DNA of 64,000 bases from Clostridia bacterium (GTDB taxonomy: Bacteria > Bacillota > Clostridia > Acetivibrionales > JAFADI01), in contig JAOAAU010000086.1 in assembly GCA_026418695.1 (NCBI GenBank), positions 1-64,000 of the forward strand, in the 5' to 3' direction. Shown here one piece after another: positions 37,377 through 46,563 of the stretch. The position numbers and the translations under genes are program-made. Numbering within the stretch: position 1 is the stretch's first letter; the number at the start of each line of letters is the position of its first letter. Under the pieces are notes generated by a model. It did not search any database. It was given only the letters and a program-made list of their open reading frames with translations, and was not told the origin of the DNA.

Positions 37377-38468
37377 TTAGTCTCCAAAACAAGTACCCAC
37401 CATGCGTGCATCCTTGATCAACCGGTGATCCTTTGGAACCAGTTTGATTTTCCCGGCTACATCCTCCAATGGTACTGTGATGATTTTATTATTGACTTTG
37501 GCTACCATCTTTCCGAATTCACCCTTATAAAGAAGCTCTGCCGCTGCCGTTCCAAACTGTGTAGCAATAACTCTGTCATAAGGAGAAGGCGTCCCCCCTC
37601 GTTGCTGATAGCCCAATACCGACACTCGTACGTCCATATCCGTGCAAGCTTCAATTTCCTTCGCAATCGCATACCCCTTGCTTGGGCTGCTGCTTTCCTT
37701 CATCTTTTTCTTCAGTTCCTTTTTGGAGAGTTTAGACTCCTCGTAGGACACAGCGCCTTCAGCCACAACGATAATTGAAAACGCTTTACCGCCTTTTGCC
37801 CTTTTGGTGATATGCTTTTTAATACTTTCAATATCATAGGGTATTTCCGGCAATATAATAACGTCTGCACCGCCGGCAACCCCGGCATAAAGTGCAAGCC
37901 AGCCGGCATAATGGCCCATGACCTCTACGACCATCACACGGTTGTGGGAATGTGCGGTGGAGTGCAATCGATCAATCGCATCCGTAGCAATATCTACAGC
38001 ACTATAAAATCCAAAAGTCACATCAGTCCCAAAGATATCATTGTCTATCGTTTTGGGAAGTCCTACAACATTTAGTCCTTCGTCCTTCAATAGGTTTGCT
38101 GTTTTATGAGATCCGTTCCCACCCAGAACAACAATACAATCCAATCCAAATCTCTGATAGGTTTCCTTGATGGCTTCAACTTTATTTTTACCAACTTCGC
38201 CGTCTGCGTCCCCGGTCACTTTAAAGGGTTTTTCCCTTGAGGTTCCAAGGATGGTGCCGCCCCGTGTGAGAATACCGGAAACGTCCTCTGGGCTTAATTG
38301 TTTTACTTCACCTTCAATCAGTCCTTTGTATCCGTTGCATATTCCCATAACATTCATGTCATAAATGCCCATGGTTGCCTTAGCCACACCTCTGATCGCT
38401 GCATTCAGGCCCGGGCAGTCACCGCCGCTGGTCAGAATTCCAAAGGATTTTGTCGCGGGTTTCTTCAA
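37377..38468 (-). CDS. pfkA: 6-phosphofructokinase
   Basis: Phosphorylates fructose 6-phosphate in glycolysis. 363 residues, with a TTG start that has GGAGGGAT five bases upstream. Motifs: GGDCPGLNAAIRG (15-27), LGGNGSHKTA (115-124), PKTIDND (138-144), GGADVIILPE and GYQQRGGTPS. The residue after GG in GGNGS is Asn where the E. coli ATP enzyme has Asp, followed by Gly as in ATP-dependent enzymes, while Lys139 in PKTIDND is the type seen in pyrophosphate-dependent enzymes. Such mixed forms make the phosphoryl donor (ATP or PPi) uncertain. It lies between the SASP gene and thiC and is probably monocistronic. Confidence 0.92.
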   Translation of the reverse strand: MKKPATKSFGILTSGGDCPGLNAAIRGVAKATMGIYDMNVMGICNGYKGLIEGEVKQLSPEDVSGILTRGGTILGTSREKPFKVTGDADGEVGKNKVEAIKETYQRFGLDCIVVLGGNGSHKTANLLKDEGLNVVGLPKTIDNDIFGTDVTFGFYSAVDIATDAIDRLHSTAHSHNRVMVVEVMGHYAGWLALYAGVAGGADVIILPEIPYDIESIKKHITKRAKGGKAFSIIVVAEGAVSYEESKLSKKELKKKMKESSSPSKGYAIAKEIEACTDMDVRVSVLGYQQRGGTPSPYDRVIATQFGTAAAELLYKGEFGKMVAKVNNKIITVPLEDVAGKIKLVPKDHRLIKDARMVGTCFGD

Positions 38469-38580
38469 TGGTATCCCTCCATCTGTCTGTTAAATGTTGT
38501 TTGTTAACATGTTCAATAAAATCATTATATCATGAAACCGCAGCGTGCAAAAATATAATTATTTTTGTCGAATAAAGCCA

Positions 38581-38606
38581 AACGCGCCTAATTTCTTAGA
38601 CGCGTT
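38581..38606 (-). terminator. Terminator at the end of the thiamine operon
   Basis: AACGCGTCTAAG and TTAGGCGCGTT pair on the minus strand after thiC, followed by a weak T-rich stretch (TTTGGCTTTATT). Termination may be partial. Confidence 0.65.
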
Positions 38607-38613
38607 ATCCATA

Positions 38614-39915
38614 CTAAAGAATATTGATTTTTTCCCCTTTTAATACCTTATTCATATTCCGAACCGCACACATTTTACCACACATGGTGCAGCTGTCCTC
38701 GTGTTCCGGCATAGAGCTCTCACGATATCTTCTGGGCTTTTCCTTATCGATCGCAAGGTTAAACATTGCTTCCCAATCAAGGTTTTTCCTGGCTTCACTC
38801 ATTTTATAATCCCAATCTCTCGCACCCTTGATTCCCTTGGCAATATCCGCAGCATGCGCAGCAATTCTTGAAGCAACAATCCCCTCTTTCATATCTTCCA
38901 AATCAGGCAGTCTCAAGTGCTCTGCCGGGGTAACATAACAGAGGAAATCTGCACCGTTGGCAGCAGCAATCGCACCACCAATTGCGCTGGTAATATGATC
39001 GTAGCCCGGAGCAACATCTGTCACAATAGGTCCCAGCACATAAAATGGCGCTCCGTGACAAAGCCTCTTTTCAAGAACCATATTTGCGGCAATTTCATTG
39101 ATTGCCATATGCCCCGGCCCCTCAATCATTACCTGTACATTTCTTTCCCACGCACGTTTTGTCAACTCTCCCAGCACAATCAACTCTTCAATCTGGGAAG
39201 CATCCGTAGCATCGTGAATACTGCCGGGTCTGCATGCATCTCCAAGACTGATGGTGACATCATACTTTTCAAAGATATCCAGGATCTTGTCATAGTACTC
39301 ATAGAAGGGGTTTTCATTCCCGGTCAGCTCCATCCAGGCAAAGATCAAGGAACCTCCCCTGGAAACGATATTCGTTAACCTTGGGTTCTTCTTGAATTTT
39401 TCTGCTGTTGCTTTATTGATTCCCGCATGAACAGTCATAAAGTCAACACCGTCTTTTGCATGCTGTTCAATGACATCAAGAAATTCCTGGGCTGTGATGG
39501 TTGCAAGCTCTTTATCATAGAATCCTACCGCGTCATAGACTGGCACGGTTCCAATCATTGCAGGACAAAAGCTCACCAGCTTCTGCCTGAACTCTTTTGT
39601 TTTTCCGTAAGAACTTAAATCCATAATGGCTTCCGCCTTTAATTCGATTGCTTTTTTTACTTTTTCGATTTCTATATCAAAATTGCAGCAGTCTTTAGAT
39701 ATTCCTAGGTTCACGTTGATCTTCGTCCTAAGTCCCTGCCCAACACCTTCGGCATTGAGACAAGTATGATTTTTATTAGCTGGAATGATTACTTTTCCTT
39801 CTGCGATTAAACTTCTAATCTCTTCTAGGGACTTTCCCTCTTTTGCTGCTACAATTTCCATCTCTTTTGTAACAATCCCTTTTCTGGCGGCATCCATTTG
39901 AGTTGTATAATTCAT
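38614..39915 (-). CDS. thiC: Phosphomethylpyrimidine synthase ThiC
   Basis: Radical-SAM enzyme that rearranges aminoimidazole ribotide to HMP-phosphate, the pyrimidine half of thiamine. 433 residues, the short clostridial form lacking the long N-terminal domain of E. coli ThiC. The C-terminal iron-sulfur motif is CTMCGKMC (about 412-419), and core motifs [26 protein letters not shown] and [13 protein letters not shown] are present. It is the last gene of the TPP-riboswitch operon and starts two bases after the ThiE fusion gene. Confidence 0.97.
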   Translation of the reverse strand: MNYTTQMDAARKGIVTKEMEIVAAKEGKSLEEIRSLIAEGKVIIPANKNHTCLNAEGVGQGLRTKINVNLGISKDCCNFDIEIEKVKKAIELKAEAIMDLSSYGKTKEFRQKLVSFCPAMIGTVPVYDAVGFYDKELATITAQEFLDVIEQHAKDGVDFMTVHAGINKATAEKFKKNPRLTNIVSRGGSLIFAWMELTGNENPFYEYYDKILDIFEKYDVTISLGDACRPGSIHDATDASQIEELIVLGELTKRAWERNVQVMIEGPGHMAINEIAANMVLEKRLCHGAPFYVLGPIVTDVAPGYDHITSAIGGAIAAANGADFLCYVTPAEHLRLPDLEDMKEGIVASRIAAHAADIAKGIKGARDWDYKMSEARKNLDWEAMFNLAIDKEKPRRYRESSMPEHEDSCTMCGKMCAVRNMNKVLKGEKINIL

Positions 39916-39917
39916 TA

Positions 39918-40997
39918 TTAAATATCCCCCTTTTTATTTTCCATCTCATTCCGGTTTCTTATTTGATTTCTTATACTGATAATTTTCTCTTCAATATTGT
40001 CTGCACCTACAATTTCAGTCACCATGGCAATACATTTTGCCCCCTTTGAGACAACCTCGCTTAAATTATGTTCCTTGATCCCACCGATGGCCACAAAAGG
40101 AATATCCACATTTTTAACCGCATACTCAAGGTATTCTAAGCCGACAGGATCACATACATCTTTCTTTGTGAAAGTCTTGAAAACCGGGCCTACGCCGATA
40201 TAATCCGCCCCAGCTGCAATTGCTGCTTTTGCCTGCTCAGGAGAATGGGTTGAGACACCGATAATCATTTCTTCCCCTACCAGCTCTCTCACTTTTTCTA
40301 CAGGAAGGTCATCCTGCCCAATATGGACACCATCTGCCTTCACCAGCATGGCAATATGGATATCATCATTGACGATAAAGGTTACACCTGCGGTTTGTGT
40401 TAGCGCTCTGATTTCCGTACATTCGCGATACTTTTCAAGGAGCTTTTTATCCTTTTCCCTGTATTGAATGATTTTTATACCGGATTTTATTAAGGCTTTC
40501 ACAACATCAAGGTTGCTTCTTCCCTTCGAATACTCTTCCGCGGTTAAACAGTATAAGTCTGTTTCAAGCTTTTTTCGCTTATCAGCGATAGCATTCAGTC
40601 TGTAAAACTCTTTTTCTACAGCATAAGAGTAAAAACGAAAATCTTCATACTCCTTGGATTTTTCATATTCCCCAAGCAGCTTCAGGTTTTCCTCTATGAC
40701 CCTCAAAGCTTCCTGTAACCGTTTAAAATTGGCCGTTATGAGTTCAAACAGTGTACTTTTATCATCTAATTTCAATTCTTTTGAGGTCTGAACTCCAACA
40801 TCATCCGCGGAGTCTCTCTCCGCAATACACTGGGGCAAGCAACTCATCATTCCTTTTCGGATTCCATGTCTCAGTTTTTTAAGCTTTTCCGATATTTCTT
40901 TATGATCATAATAAAATCTTGCAAGGTCTTCCAAAACACGAATTCCTTCTGATGCTCTATTTACATTGGCGTCGATGATTCTGAATAATTTATCCAT
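39918..40997 (-). CDS. thiE: Thiamine-phosphate synthase with N-terminal ThiD2-like domain
   Basis: 359 residues in two parts. Residues 1-140 begin [24 protein letters not shown], an alpha-helical domain found fused to ThiE and described in family collections as ThiD2, proposed to act as HMP-phosphate kinase. Residues 145-345 are a TIM-barrel ThiE with [31 protein letters not shown] and GVGPVF, joining thiazole phosphate and HMP diphosphate to thiamine phosphate. No canonical thiD lies in the operon, so this fusion may supply both steps. The neighbours are thiF upstream (about 25 bp) and thiC. Confidence 0.92.
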   Translation of the reverse strand: MDKLFRIIDANVNRASEGIRVLEDLARFYYDHKEISEKLKKLRHGIRKGMMSCLPQCIAERDSADDVGVQTSKELKLDDKSTLFELITANFKRLQEALRVIEENLKLLGEYEKSKEYEDFRFYSYAVEKEFYRLNAIADKRKKLETDLYCLTAEEYSKGRSNLDVVKALIKSGIKIIQYREKDKKLLEKYRECTEIRALTQTAGVTFIVNDDIHIAMLVKADGVHIGQDDLPVEKVRELVGEEMIIGVSTHSPEQAKAAIAAGADYIGVGPVFKTFTKKDVCDPVGLEYLEYAVKNVDIPFVAIGGIKEHNLSEVVSKGAKCIAMVTEIVGADNIEEKIISIRNQIRNRNEMENKKGDI

Positions 40998-41022
40998 AAA
41001 ATCCTCCTCTCTTCGAACAAAT

Positions 41023-41631
41023 CTATCTCATTAAAGCCCATTCCAAAATTACATCCGCTTGTTTTGCAGCGGCGATATTGACGCGGGGTGAAATCGGCGG
41101 AACATCTTCATTCACTTCGGAAACATAATCGCCAATTAGATAAAACTTTGAGTGAACTTTACGCACACAGATGGCATCACTGTTTCCCCAACCACCAAGT
41201 CCGGAGGCTGAAACAAGAAGTTTACCGGATTGATAATACTTTTCTACAATCAGCCTTTTGCACTGTACTTGATCAAAGGCTTCCACCACCACATCACAAT
41301 CATTAAAAATGTCGACTACATTATCTTCTGTGATCCGATCCCGAATGTCTTCGACATATAAATCAGGGTTGATTCTTAACAGGTTGTTTTTTAACGCTTC
41401 CACTTTTGGTTTCCCAACCTGGTCAAGAAAATAAAACTGCCGATCCAGATTTGAGAACTCCACAAGATCAAAGTCGATAATTTTCAAAGAGTTAAAGCCG
41501 CTTCTTACAAGGTTGAAGGCACAATTGGAACCCAATCCCCCTGCACCCGCAATTCCAACCTTAATACTTTGGATTTTCTTTAATCTGTCTTCGCCGATAT
41601 ATCGGGCTAATGACCTTTCGAAATCATTCAT
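41023..41631 (-). CDS. thiF: ThiS adenylyltransferase ThiF
   Basis: Activates the C-terminal glycine of ThiS with ATP before sulfur transfer for the thiazole ring. I start at MNDFERSLARYIG, with GGAGG seven bases upstream; the open frame extends 19 codons further. At about 202 residues it is the short clostridial ThiF with the nucleotide motif VGIAGAGGLGSNCA (around 21), VEFSNLDRQF (around 50) and the FDQVQCKRLI segment. The CxxC zinc pairs of E. coli ThiF are absent. It follows thiH after 116 bp that hold a hairpin repeat. Confidence 0.9.
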   Translation of the reverse strand: MNDFERSLARYIGEDRLKKIQSIKVGIAGAGGLGSNCAFNLVRSGFNSLKIIDFDLVEFSNLDRQFYFLDQVGKPKVEALKNNLLRINPDLYVEDIRDRITEDNVVDIFNDCDVVVEAFDQVQCKRLIVEKYYQSGKLLVSASGLGGWGNSDAICVRKVHSKFYLIGDYVSEVNEDVPPISPRVNIAAAKQADVILEWALMR

Positions 41632-41695
41632 TTTATCCTCCACCATTAGGTTCAAAGAGGCAAGGCGTCTGCCATCCCAATCAATCATGTCATTC

Positions 41696-41717
41696 GGGCG
41701 GACAGAGGCGTCCGCCC
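41696..41717. repeat. GGGCGGAC hairpin repeat, copy 3
   Basis: The arms GGGCGGAC and GTCCGCCC flank a six-base AGAGGC loop and are followed by CCTACCC, closely matching copy 1 at 4576-4597 with a compensating T/A to C/G change in the stem. It lies inside the thiamine operon between thiH and thiF. Confidence 0.6.
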
Positions 41718-41747
41718 CTACCCATTACCTATCACTTATTACCCTTT

Positions 41748-42851
41748 TTAAATCATCTGCCAATCTTTAAAGACGGGTTGATATCCCTTTCCATAAATTA
41801 TATTTTTCATTGTCTCAACATCCCGATTATCCGAGATATCGAACTGACCTTCAGTTTTTTCATCCGACGCATGACCTCCAACCTCCGTTGAAACTCCTGC
41901 TGACATCTTTGTAACACCCAGTCCGATCAAATTATCCCTGAAATCCGGCCTTTCCCTCGTTGATATCGTAATTCCGGTCCGTGGCATAAATAATCGAATA
42001 GCCAGCATTACCTGAACCAGATTCTTATCCGAAACGTCACACTTTGGCTGAAAGCTGCCAACATGAGGTCTTATTCTTGGAAGCGATACGCTAATTTCCG
42101 TATCATTGTATTGGTTCTGCAGGTAGTCTGCATGTAGCCCTGTAAAAAAAGCTTCCCTGCGCCAGTCATCCAATCCTAAAAGTGCACCGATCCCAACACT
42201 TCTCATGGAAGCAATGCAAGCTCTTTCCGGCGCATCCAGTCTAAACCGGTGGTTACGCTTAGGGCCTCCCAGATGAACTGCTTCATAGGTTTCTTCACTG
42301 TAAACTTCCTGGAACAGAGTAATTCCATCAACGCCTGATGCAACCAGTTCTGCATACTCTTCTGTTTCTAAAGGATAAACCTCAATAGATATGGAACGAA
42401 AATATTTTTTCAATACCTCGACGCATTCTTTGATGTAGCTTACGGGAGTTTCCTTCCGTGATTCCCCGGTCAAGATCAGAATGTGCCTTAAACCTGTGGA
42501 GGATATGATTCGTGCTTCCTCTTCCACCTCTTCCAGGTTTAGCTTTTTTCTTGATATCTTGTTGGTTATATTGAAGCTGCAATAGGCACATTGATTGACA
42601 CAATAGTTTGCAAGATACATGGGAGTAAATAAAAATATTACTTTCCCAAAATGCTGAAGAGTAAGCTGTCTTGCTTTTACCGCCATGGCTTCAAGGTGTT
42701 TTTCCGCCTTGGCGGAAAGCAGGGCCAGAAAATCGTATTCATTGATCCGATCTTTGCTGATTGCCCTTAATACATCCTCTTCAGTCACTTTTTCTAAAAA
42801 ATCTTCAAAGTCAAATTCCTTATACTTTTGATATGTATTGTAAAAACTCAT
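41748..42851 (-). CDS. thiH: 2-iminoacetate synthase ThiH
   Basis: Radical-SAM tyrosine lyase that makes dehydroglycine for the thiazole ring, the oxygen-sensitive alternative to ThiO. 367 residues with the cluster motif [10 protein letters not shown] near residue 88 and the ThiH-specific [20 protein letters not shown] and [12 protein letters not shown]. Using ThiH fits an anaerobe. It lies between thiG (34 bp upstream) and thiF. Confidence 0.96.
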   Translation of the reverse strand: MSFYNTYQKYKEFDFEDFLEKVTEEDVLRAISKDRINEYDFLALLSAKAEKHLEAMAVKARQLTLQHFGKVIFLFTPMYLANYCVNQCAYCSFNITNKISRKKLNLEEVEEEARIISSTGLRHILILTGESRKETPVSYIKECVEVLKKYFRSISIEVYPLETEEYAELVASGVDGITLFQEVYSEETYEAVHLGGPKRNHRFRLDAPERACIASMRSVGIGALLGLDDWRREAFFTGLHADYLQNQYNDTEISVSLPRIRPHVGSFQPKCDVSDKNLVQVMLAIRLFMPRTGITISTRERPDFRDNLIGLGVTKMSAGVSTEVGGHASDEKTEGQFDISDNRDVETMKNIIYGKGYQPVFKDWQMI

Positions 42852-42885
42852 TGTTTTCCCTTCTTCCGAGTAGAATTGCGACGGT

Positions 42886-43653
42886 CTATTTCAAAAATCC
42901 CGTAAGAGGTGATGACGCTTCAGCATATTCCTTGACAGCCCCAGCTCCTGAAACAAACGCTTTTCTTCCTGCTTCAACGGCTTGGCCGAAAGCCTCGCCC
43001 ATCATTACCGGATCACCTGCTGTCGCGATTGCTGTATTAACAAGAACAGCTGCTGCACCGATTTCCATCGCTTCCGCAGCTTCCGAGGGTTTTCCCAAAC
43101 CCGCATCCACAACGATTGGCAGGTCAATTTCATCCACCAGGATCTTTACAAGATCTCTTGTTCGCAGCCCTTTATTGGTTCCTATCGGTGCGCCTAAAGG
43201 CATTACAGCGGCAGCCCCTACATCTCTTAGTCTTTTTGCTGCCATCAGATCCGGACTCATATAAGGCAGGACAACAAAGCCTTCCTTCACGAGGATTTCC
43301 GTGGCCTTAATGGTCTCAAAATTATCCGGTAACAGATATTTGTTATCCGAAACCACTTCGATCTTGATCCAGTTTCCACATCCTGCTGCTCTTGCAAGCC
43401 TTGCAATTCTTACTGCCTCTTCGGCATTCCTGGCGCCTGAGGTGTTTGGCATGAGAATACAATCCTTTGGTATATAGTTCAGCATATTCTCATCCTCAGA
43501 ATCAAAATCGATTCTTCTCAGTGCTACGGTTACCACCTGTGCACCGGATTTTTTGATGACTTCCGGTATTAATCTGTTATTGGGGAATTTTCCTGTTCCT
43601 ATAAACAGTCTGCTATTGATTTGCTTTCCACCGATTATTAACTGGTCTCCCAT
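42886..43653 (-). CDS. thiG: Thiazole synthase ThiG
   Basis: Condenses deoxyxylulose 5-phosphate, dehydroglycine and ThiS thiocarboxylate into the thiazole phosphate. I start at [10 protein letters not shown], which has GGGAG nine bases upstream; 14 further in-frame codons are open. At 255 residues it is normal for ThiG. It is a TIM barrel with [37 protein letters not shown] (with the loop after it), [10 protein letters not shown] and AVLVNTAIA. It follows thiS after a gap of about 165 bp without another gene. Confidence 0.96.
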   Translation of the reverse strand: MGDQLIIGGKQINSRLFIGTGKFPNNRLIPEVIKKSGAQVVTVALRRIDFDSEDENMLNYIPKDCILMPNTSGARNAEEAVRIARLARAAGCGNWIKIEVVSDNKYLLPDNFETIKATEILVKEGFVVLPYMSPDLMAAKRLRDVGAAAVMPLGAPIGTNKGLRTRDLVKILVDEIDLPIVVDAGLGKPSEAAEAMEIGAAAVLVNTAIATAGDPVMMGEAFGQAVEAGRKAFVSGAGAVKEYAEASSPLTGFLK

Positions 43654-43817
43654 AGTTCTCATCTCCCTTTTATCTTTGTTAATATCTGTCATCATTAAAA
43701 ACTTTGTTCTAGTTCAATCTGTTCTTATTGACGTTTCTTTAATTTTTCTTCAATCTTTACTCCGCTCGGTACCCGATCCCCTCTTTTTTCATCTTCACTC
43801 TTCACTTTTCTTTATCT

Positions 43818-44018
43818 TCAGCCTCCGCCGACAAAACGCAGCACTTCCAGATTGTCGCCTTCTTTAAGAAGAATGTTGTTCCACTCTTCCTTTGGAGCTA
43901 TATCATGGTTAAATTCAACAACAACCCGGTCAGGCTCCAGCCCCTTTTCTTTTAATAACTCCATCAGCGTTAATCCAGCATCAATTTCAGTTTGTTTTCC
44001 ATTCAGCGTTACTTTCAT
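43818..44018 (-). CDS. thiS: Sulfur carrier protein ThiS
   Basis: Ubiquitin-like 66-residue protein whose C-terminal Gly-Gly carries the sulfur for thiazole formation. It opens MKVTLNGKQTEI and ends VLRFVGGG, the expected tail with one additional glycine. An ATG four codons earlier is also usable; family N-termini favour the one given. First gene of the operon, just after the TPP riboswitch and its terminator. Confidence 0.93.
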   Translation of the reverse strand: MKVTLNGKQTEIDAGLTLMELLKEKGLEPDRVVVEFNHDIAPKEEWNNILLKEGDNLEVLRFVGGG

Positions 44019-44123
44019 AGATTCATTCACCTCTCGAATATCAAATTTGTTACTGGTAAACAGTTTCGATGGCCCGTCTGTCTCCTAGCTAATCATGAAT
44101 AAGATGCCAGTTTAAGAATTTAC

Positions 44124-44275
44124 AAAATCAAAAAAGCTTACCTGCGTGCAGGTAAGCTTTAAAAATACAATTATTATCAAAATATATTCTCTGCTTCCCT
44201 ACGGTGGTATTAGCCACATCAGGTTCAAAGGGTCAAGATTTCTCTTTCTCAGCCGTTAGGCACCCCTAGCATCCG
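44124..44275 (-). promoter_or_regulatory. TPP (THI-box) riboswitch with terminator
   Basis: On the minus strand the aptamer (about 44195-44275) has the conserved CTGAGA and ACCCTTTGAACCTGAT blocks and ends with ACCACCGTAGGGAA. It is followed by a terminator at 44124-44160 with arms AAAGCTTACCTGC and GCAGGTAAGCTTT and a T run. Thiamine diphosphate binding should favour the terminator and shut off the thiSGHFEC operon. Confidence 0.97.
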
Positions 44276-44292
44276 TATTCATTTATAGACCT

Positions 44293-44321
44293 ATTATATC
44301 TGATACAACCCCATGTGTAAA
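44293..44321 (-). promoter_or_regulatory. Promoter of the thiamine operon
   Basis: Minus-strand TTTACA and TATAAT are separated by 17 bases, placing transcription start about 44286, right at the 5' end of the TPP aptamer. Confidence 0.75.
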
Positions 44322-44343
44322 GTTCATGGGTAAAATAATTCTT

Positions 44344-45750
44344 TTATCCTTGAACTTGCTGCCCTTTTGGCAGTCTTACGATAAACTCGGCGCCCCTGTT
44401 TTCGGCATTGACTGCCTCGATGGTGCCTTTGTGCTTTTCAATGATTACCTTGGTAATGGCAAGTCCCAGGCCGGTATTGCCTTTCTTGCCCTTATAAAAC
44501 CTCTTGAATACATTTTTAATGTCCTTTTCATCAAAGCCTTCACCGTCATCACTAATCCTTATCTCAAAATACTCTCCAGTAACTCCGGTCGTAATTATAA
44601 TCTCACTGTTGGCATATCTTAGACCATTGCTTAGCAAATTGATCAGGGCTTGTGTAATTTTATCCCTGTCCAATCGCATGACTTCGTCTTTATAAAGAAC
44701 GCTGCTGATTCTGATATTGTTCTTCATTGCAAGACTATTGACCTTCTCAATGCTTGTCTCAATGACATCATTGATTTTTTCGCTGCTGAACCTGTAGAAA
44801 TCCTCCATGGTTTCCAGTTTGGACAGAAAAATCAGTTCTTCAACGATTCCTTTGAGCCGAGTACTTTCATCAACGATAATTTGCAGTGCTTTGTCATTAT
44901 CTTCAAATACCCCGTCCTTGATTCCTTCTGCATACCCCTGAATGGACATCAGCGGTGTTTTTAACTCGTGGGAGGCGTTTTGAAGGAACTTTTTCTGTGC
45001 AAAATCATATTCTTTTAATTCTATGGCCATCTGGTTGATTGTTTCTGCCAGTTCTTCCAGTTCATCCCCTGTTTTTATCTCCACTTTGGAATCGAAATCC
45101 CGCAGTGAAAGTTTTTCAGCCCTATACTTCAATTTGATAATGGGCTTTGCGATAGATCTTGCAAAAAAAATCCCAAATGCAACGGCAATGATTCCGGTAA
45201 ATATCAGAGAAATCAGCAGTACGAAAACGAAGCTCTGGCTTAACTTGTTAACGGGACCAATGGGGGTGTATAACACCACCCATCCGCGGATTGAGGATGT
45301 ACCTTCAATATTCAGCGGAACGGCAACCGCCATATATTCGTTTCCTTCTATACTGAACTTGATACTGTTGCTGGGTCCATCCTTATTCGGCTTAAGCTGC
45401 GGGAGGACTTGTGCTTTCAGTTTCTGAAACTCCTCCGAATTTCTGGGAAACAGTAGCTTGTTTTCTTTGGATAAAATGATCCAGCTGCTTTCGATGGCGC
45501 CAAAATCCCTTTTAATCCTTAATCTTTCCCTAAGCAGCTGTCGGATGTTGTCTTCGGAAACATTGCTTTGATCCTTGCTTTTTTTAAAAAGCTCTACAAT
45601 CGCATCCGCATCTTTTACCAGTGAAGTTCTGGCCTGATTTTCCATAAAACGCTTCGCTGCAAAGCCGAATACCACCCCAACAAACGCAAGTGTAATAAAG
45701 ATGATGGCAAGGTAGGAGACAATAATCTTTGTTGTAATTGATCTTCTCAT
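44344..45750 (-). CDS. Two-component sensor histidine kinase
   Basis: 468 residues: an N-terminal span (about 8-30), an extracytoplasmic sensor region (about 31-168), a second span (about 169-192), a HAMP linker, HisKA with the phospho-acceptor His in NASHELKTPLMS (around 265), and a HATPase domain with NLLSNGLRYAN, DDGEGFDE and KGNTGLGLAITK. It pairs with the OmpR-type regulator encoded just upstream (12 bp gap). The signal is unknown; the gene layout resembles PhoR- or YycG-like envelope sensors. Confidence 0.93.
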   Translation of the reverse strand: MRRSITTKIIVSYLAIIFITLAFVGVVFGFAAKRFMENQARTSLVKDADAIVELFKKSKDQSNVSEDNIRQLLRERLRIKRDFGAIESSWIILSKENKLLFPRNSEEFQKLKAQVLPQLKPNKDGPSNSIKFSIEGNEYMAVAVPLNIEGTSSIRGWVVLYTPIGPVNKLSQSFVFVLLISLIFTGIIAVAFGIFFARSIAKPIIKLKYRAEKLSLRDFDSKVEIKTGDELEELAETINQMAIELKEYDFAQKKFLQNASHELKTPLMSIQGYAEGIKDGVFEDNDKALQIIVDESTRLKGIVEELIFLSKLETMEDFYRFSSEKINDVIETSIEKVNSLAMKNNIRISSVLYKDEVMRLDRDKITQALINLLSNGLRYANSEIIITTGVTGEYFEIRISDDGEGFDEKDIKNVFKRFYKGKKGNTGLGLAITKVIIEKHKGTIEAVNAENRGAEFIVRLPKGQQVQG

Positions 45751-45762
45751 TAATAAAACCGC

Positions 45763-46461
45763 CTATTCGCTGATTTTGTATCCATATCCCCAAACCGTTG
45801 TGATTTCGAGTCTTGAATCTACTTCAGCCAGTTTCTTTCTGATTCTCTTCACAAGGTCATCAATAGCCCTGGTGTCTCCAACATAGTCATAGCCCCAGAT
45901 ATTTGTAATCAGGTGTTCTCTGGTGAATACCCTGTTTTTGTTTTTAATCAGGTAGGCAAGGAATTCGAATTCTTTTGTGGTTAATTCAATCTCTGTCTGT
46001 TCCTTCAGTACTCTTCTCTCATCTGGCAAAACCGAAATATCATGACACCTGATTTCACTCCTTTGGGCATCCTCCTGGAGGGAGTCGTCTTTAATCCGTC
46101 TGAAGATGGTCTTCACCCGGACAACCAATTCTCTCGGGCTAAAGGGCTTTGAGATATAATCATCACTTCCCAGTTCAAGACCCAGGATTCGATCAATCTC
46201 GTCATCCTTTGCAGAAACCATGATGATCGGCACATCACTGGTTTTTCGTATCTCTCTGCACAGCGAATAGCCGTCCATCCCCGGCATCATGATATCTAAA
46301 ACGAGCATATCTGCCGGTTTTTGGACAAAGCTCTGATACGCACTTTCTCCGTCGGCAAAAACCTGTACTTCATATCCTTCTTTATTAAGATAGGATTTTA
46401 CGAGTTCACGGATATTAGGTTCATCGTCTACAACATAGATCAGCTTGTTTTTCATAAGCAT
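45763..46461 (-). CDS. OmpR-family response regulator
   Basis: 232 residues: a receiver domain with VVDDEPN, the phospho-Asp in LDIMMPGMDGY (around 55) and the Lys in SKPFSPREL (around 105), then a winged-helix DNA-binding domain with ELTTKEFEFLAYL, VFTREHLITNIWGYDYVGDTRAID and the GYGYKI end. First gene of the pair with the kinase. Target genes cannot be read here; none of the neighbours shows an obvious direct-repeat operator. Confidence 0.94.
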   Translation of the reverse strand: MLMKNKLIYVVDDEPNIRELVKSYLNKEGYEVQVFADGESAYQSFVQKPADMLVLDIMMPGMDGYSLCREIRKTSDVPIIMVSAKDDEIDRILGLELGSDDYISKPFSPRELVVRVKTIFRRIKDDSLQEDAQRSEIRCHDISVLPDERRVLKEQTEIELTTKEFEFLAYLIKNKNRVFTREHLITNIWGYDYVGDTRAIDDLVKRIRKKLAEVDSRLEITTVWGYGYKISE

Positions 46462-46563
46462 CTCACCATTTAAAATATTATACTAATCTAATTCAACACC
46501 TGTTTTCAAATTCCTTTCGGGCATTAAAAATTACACACTTTTTCCATATTTTCTCCGATTTTA

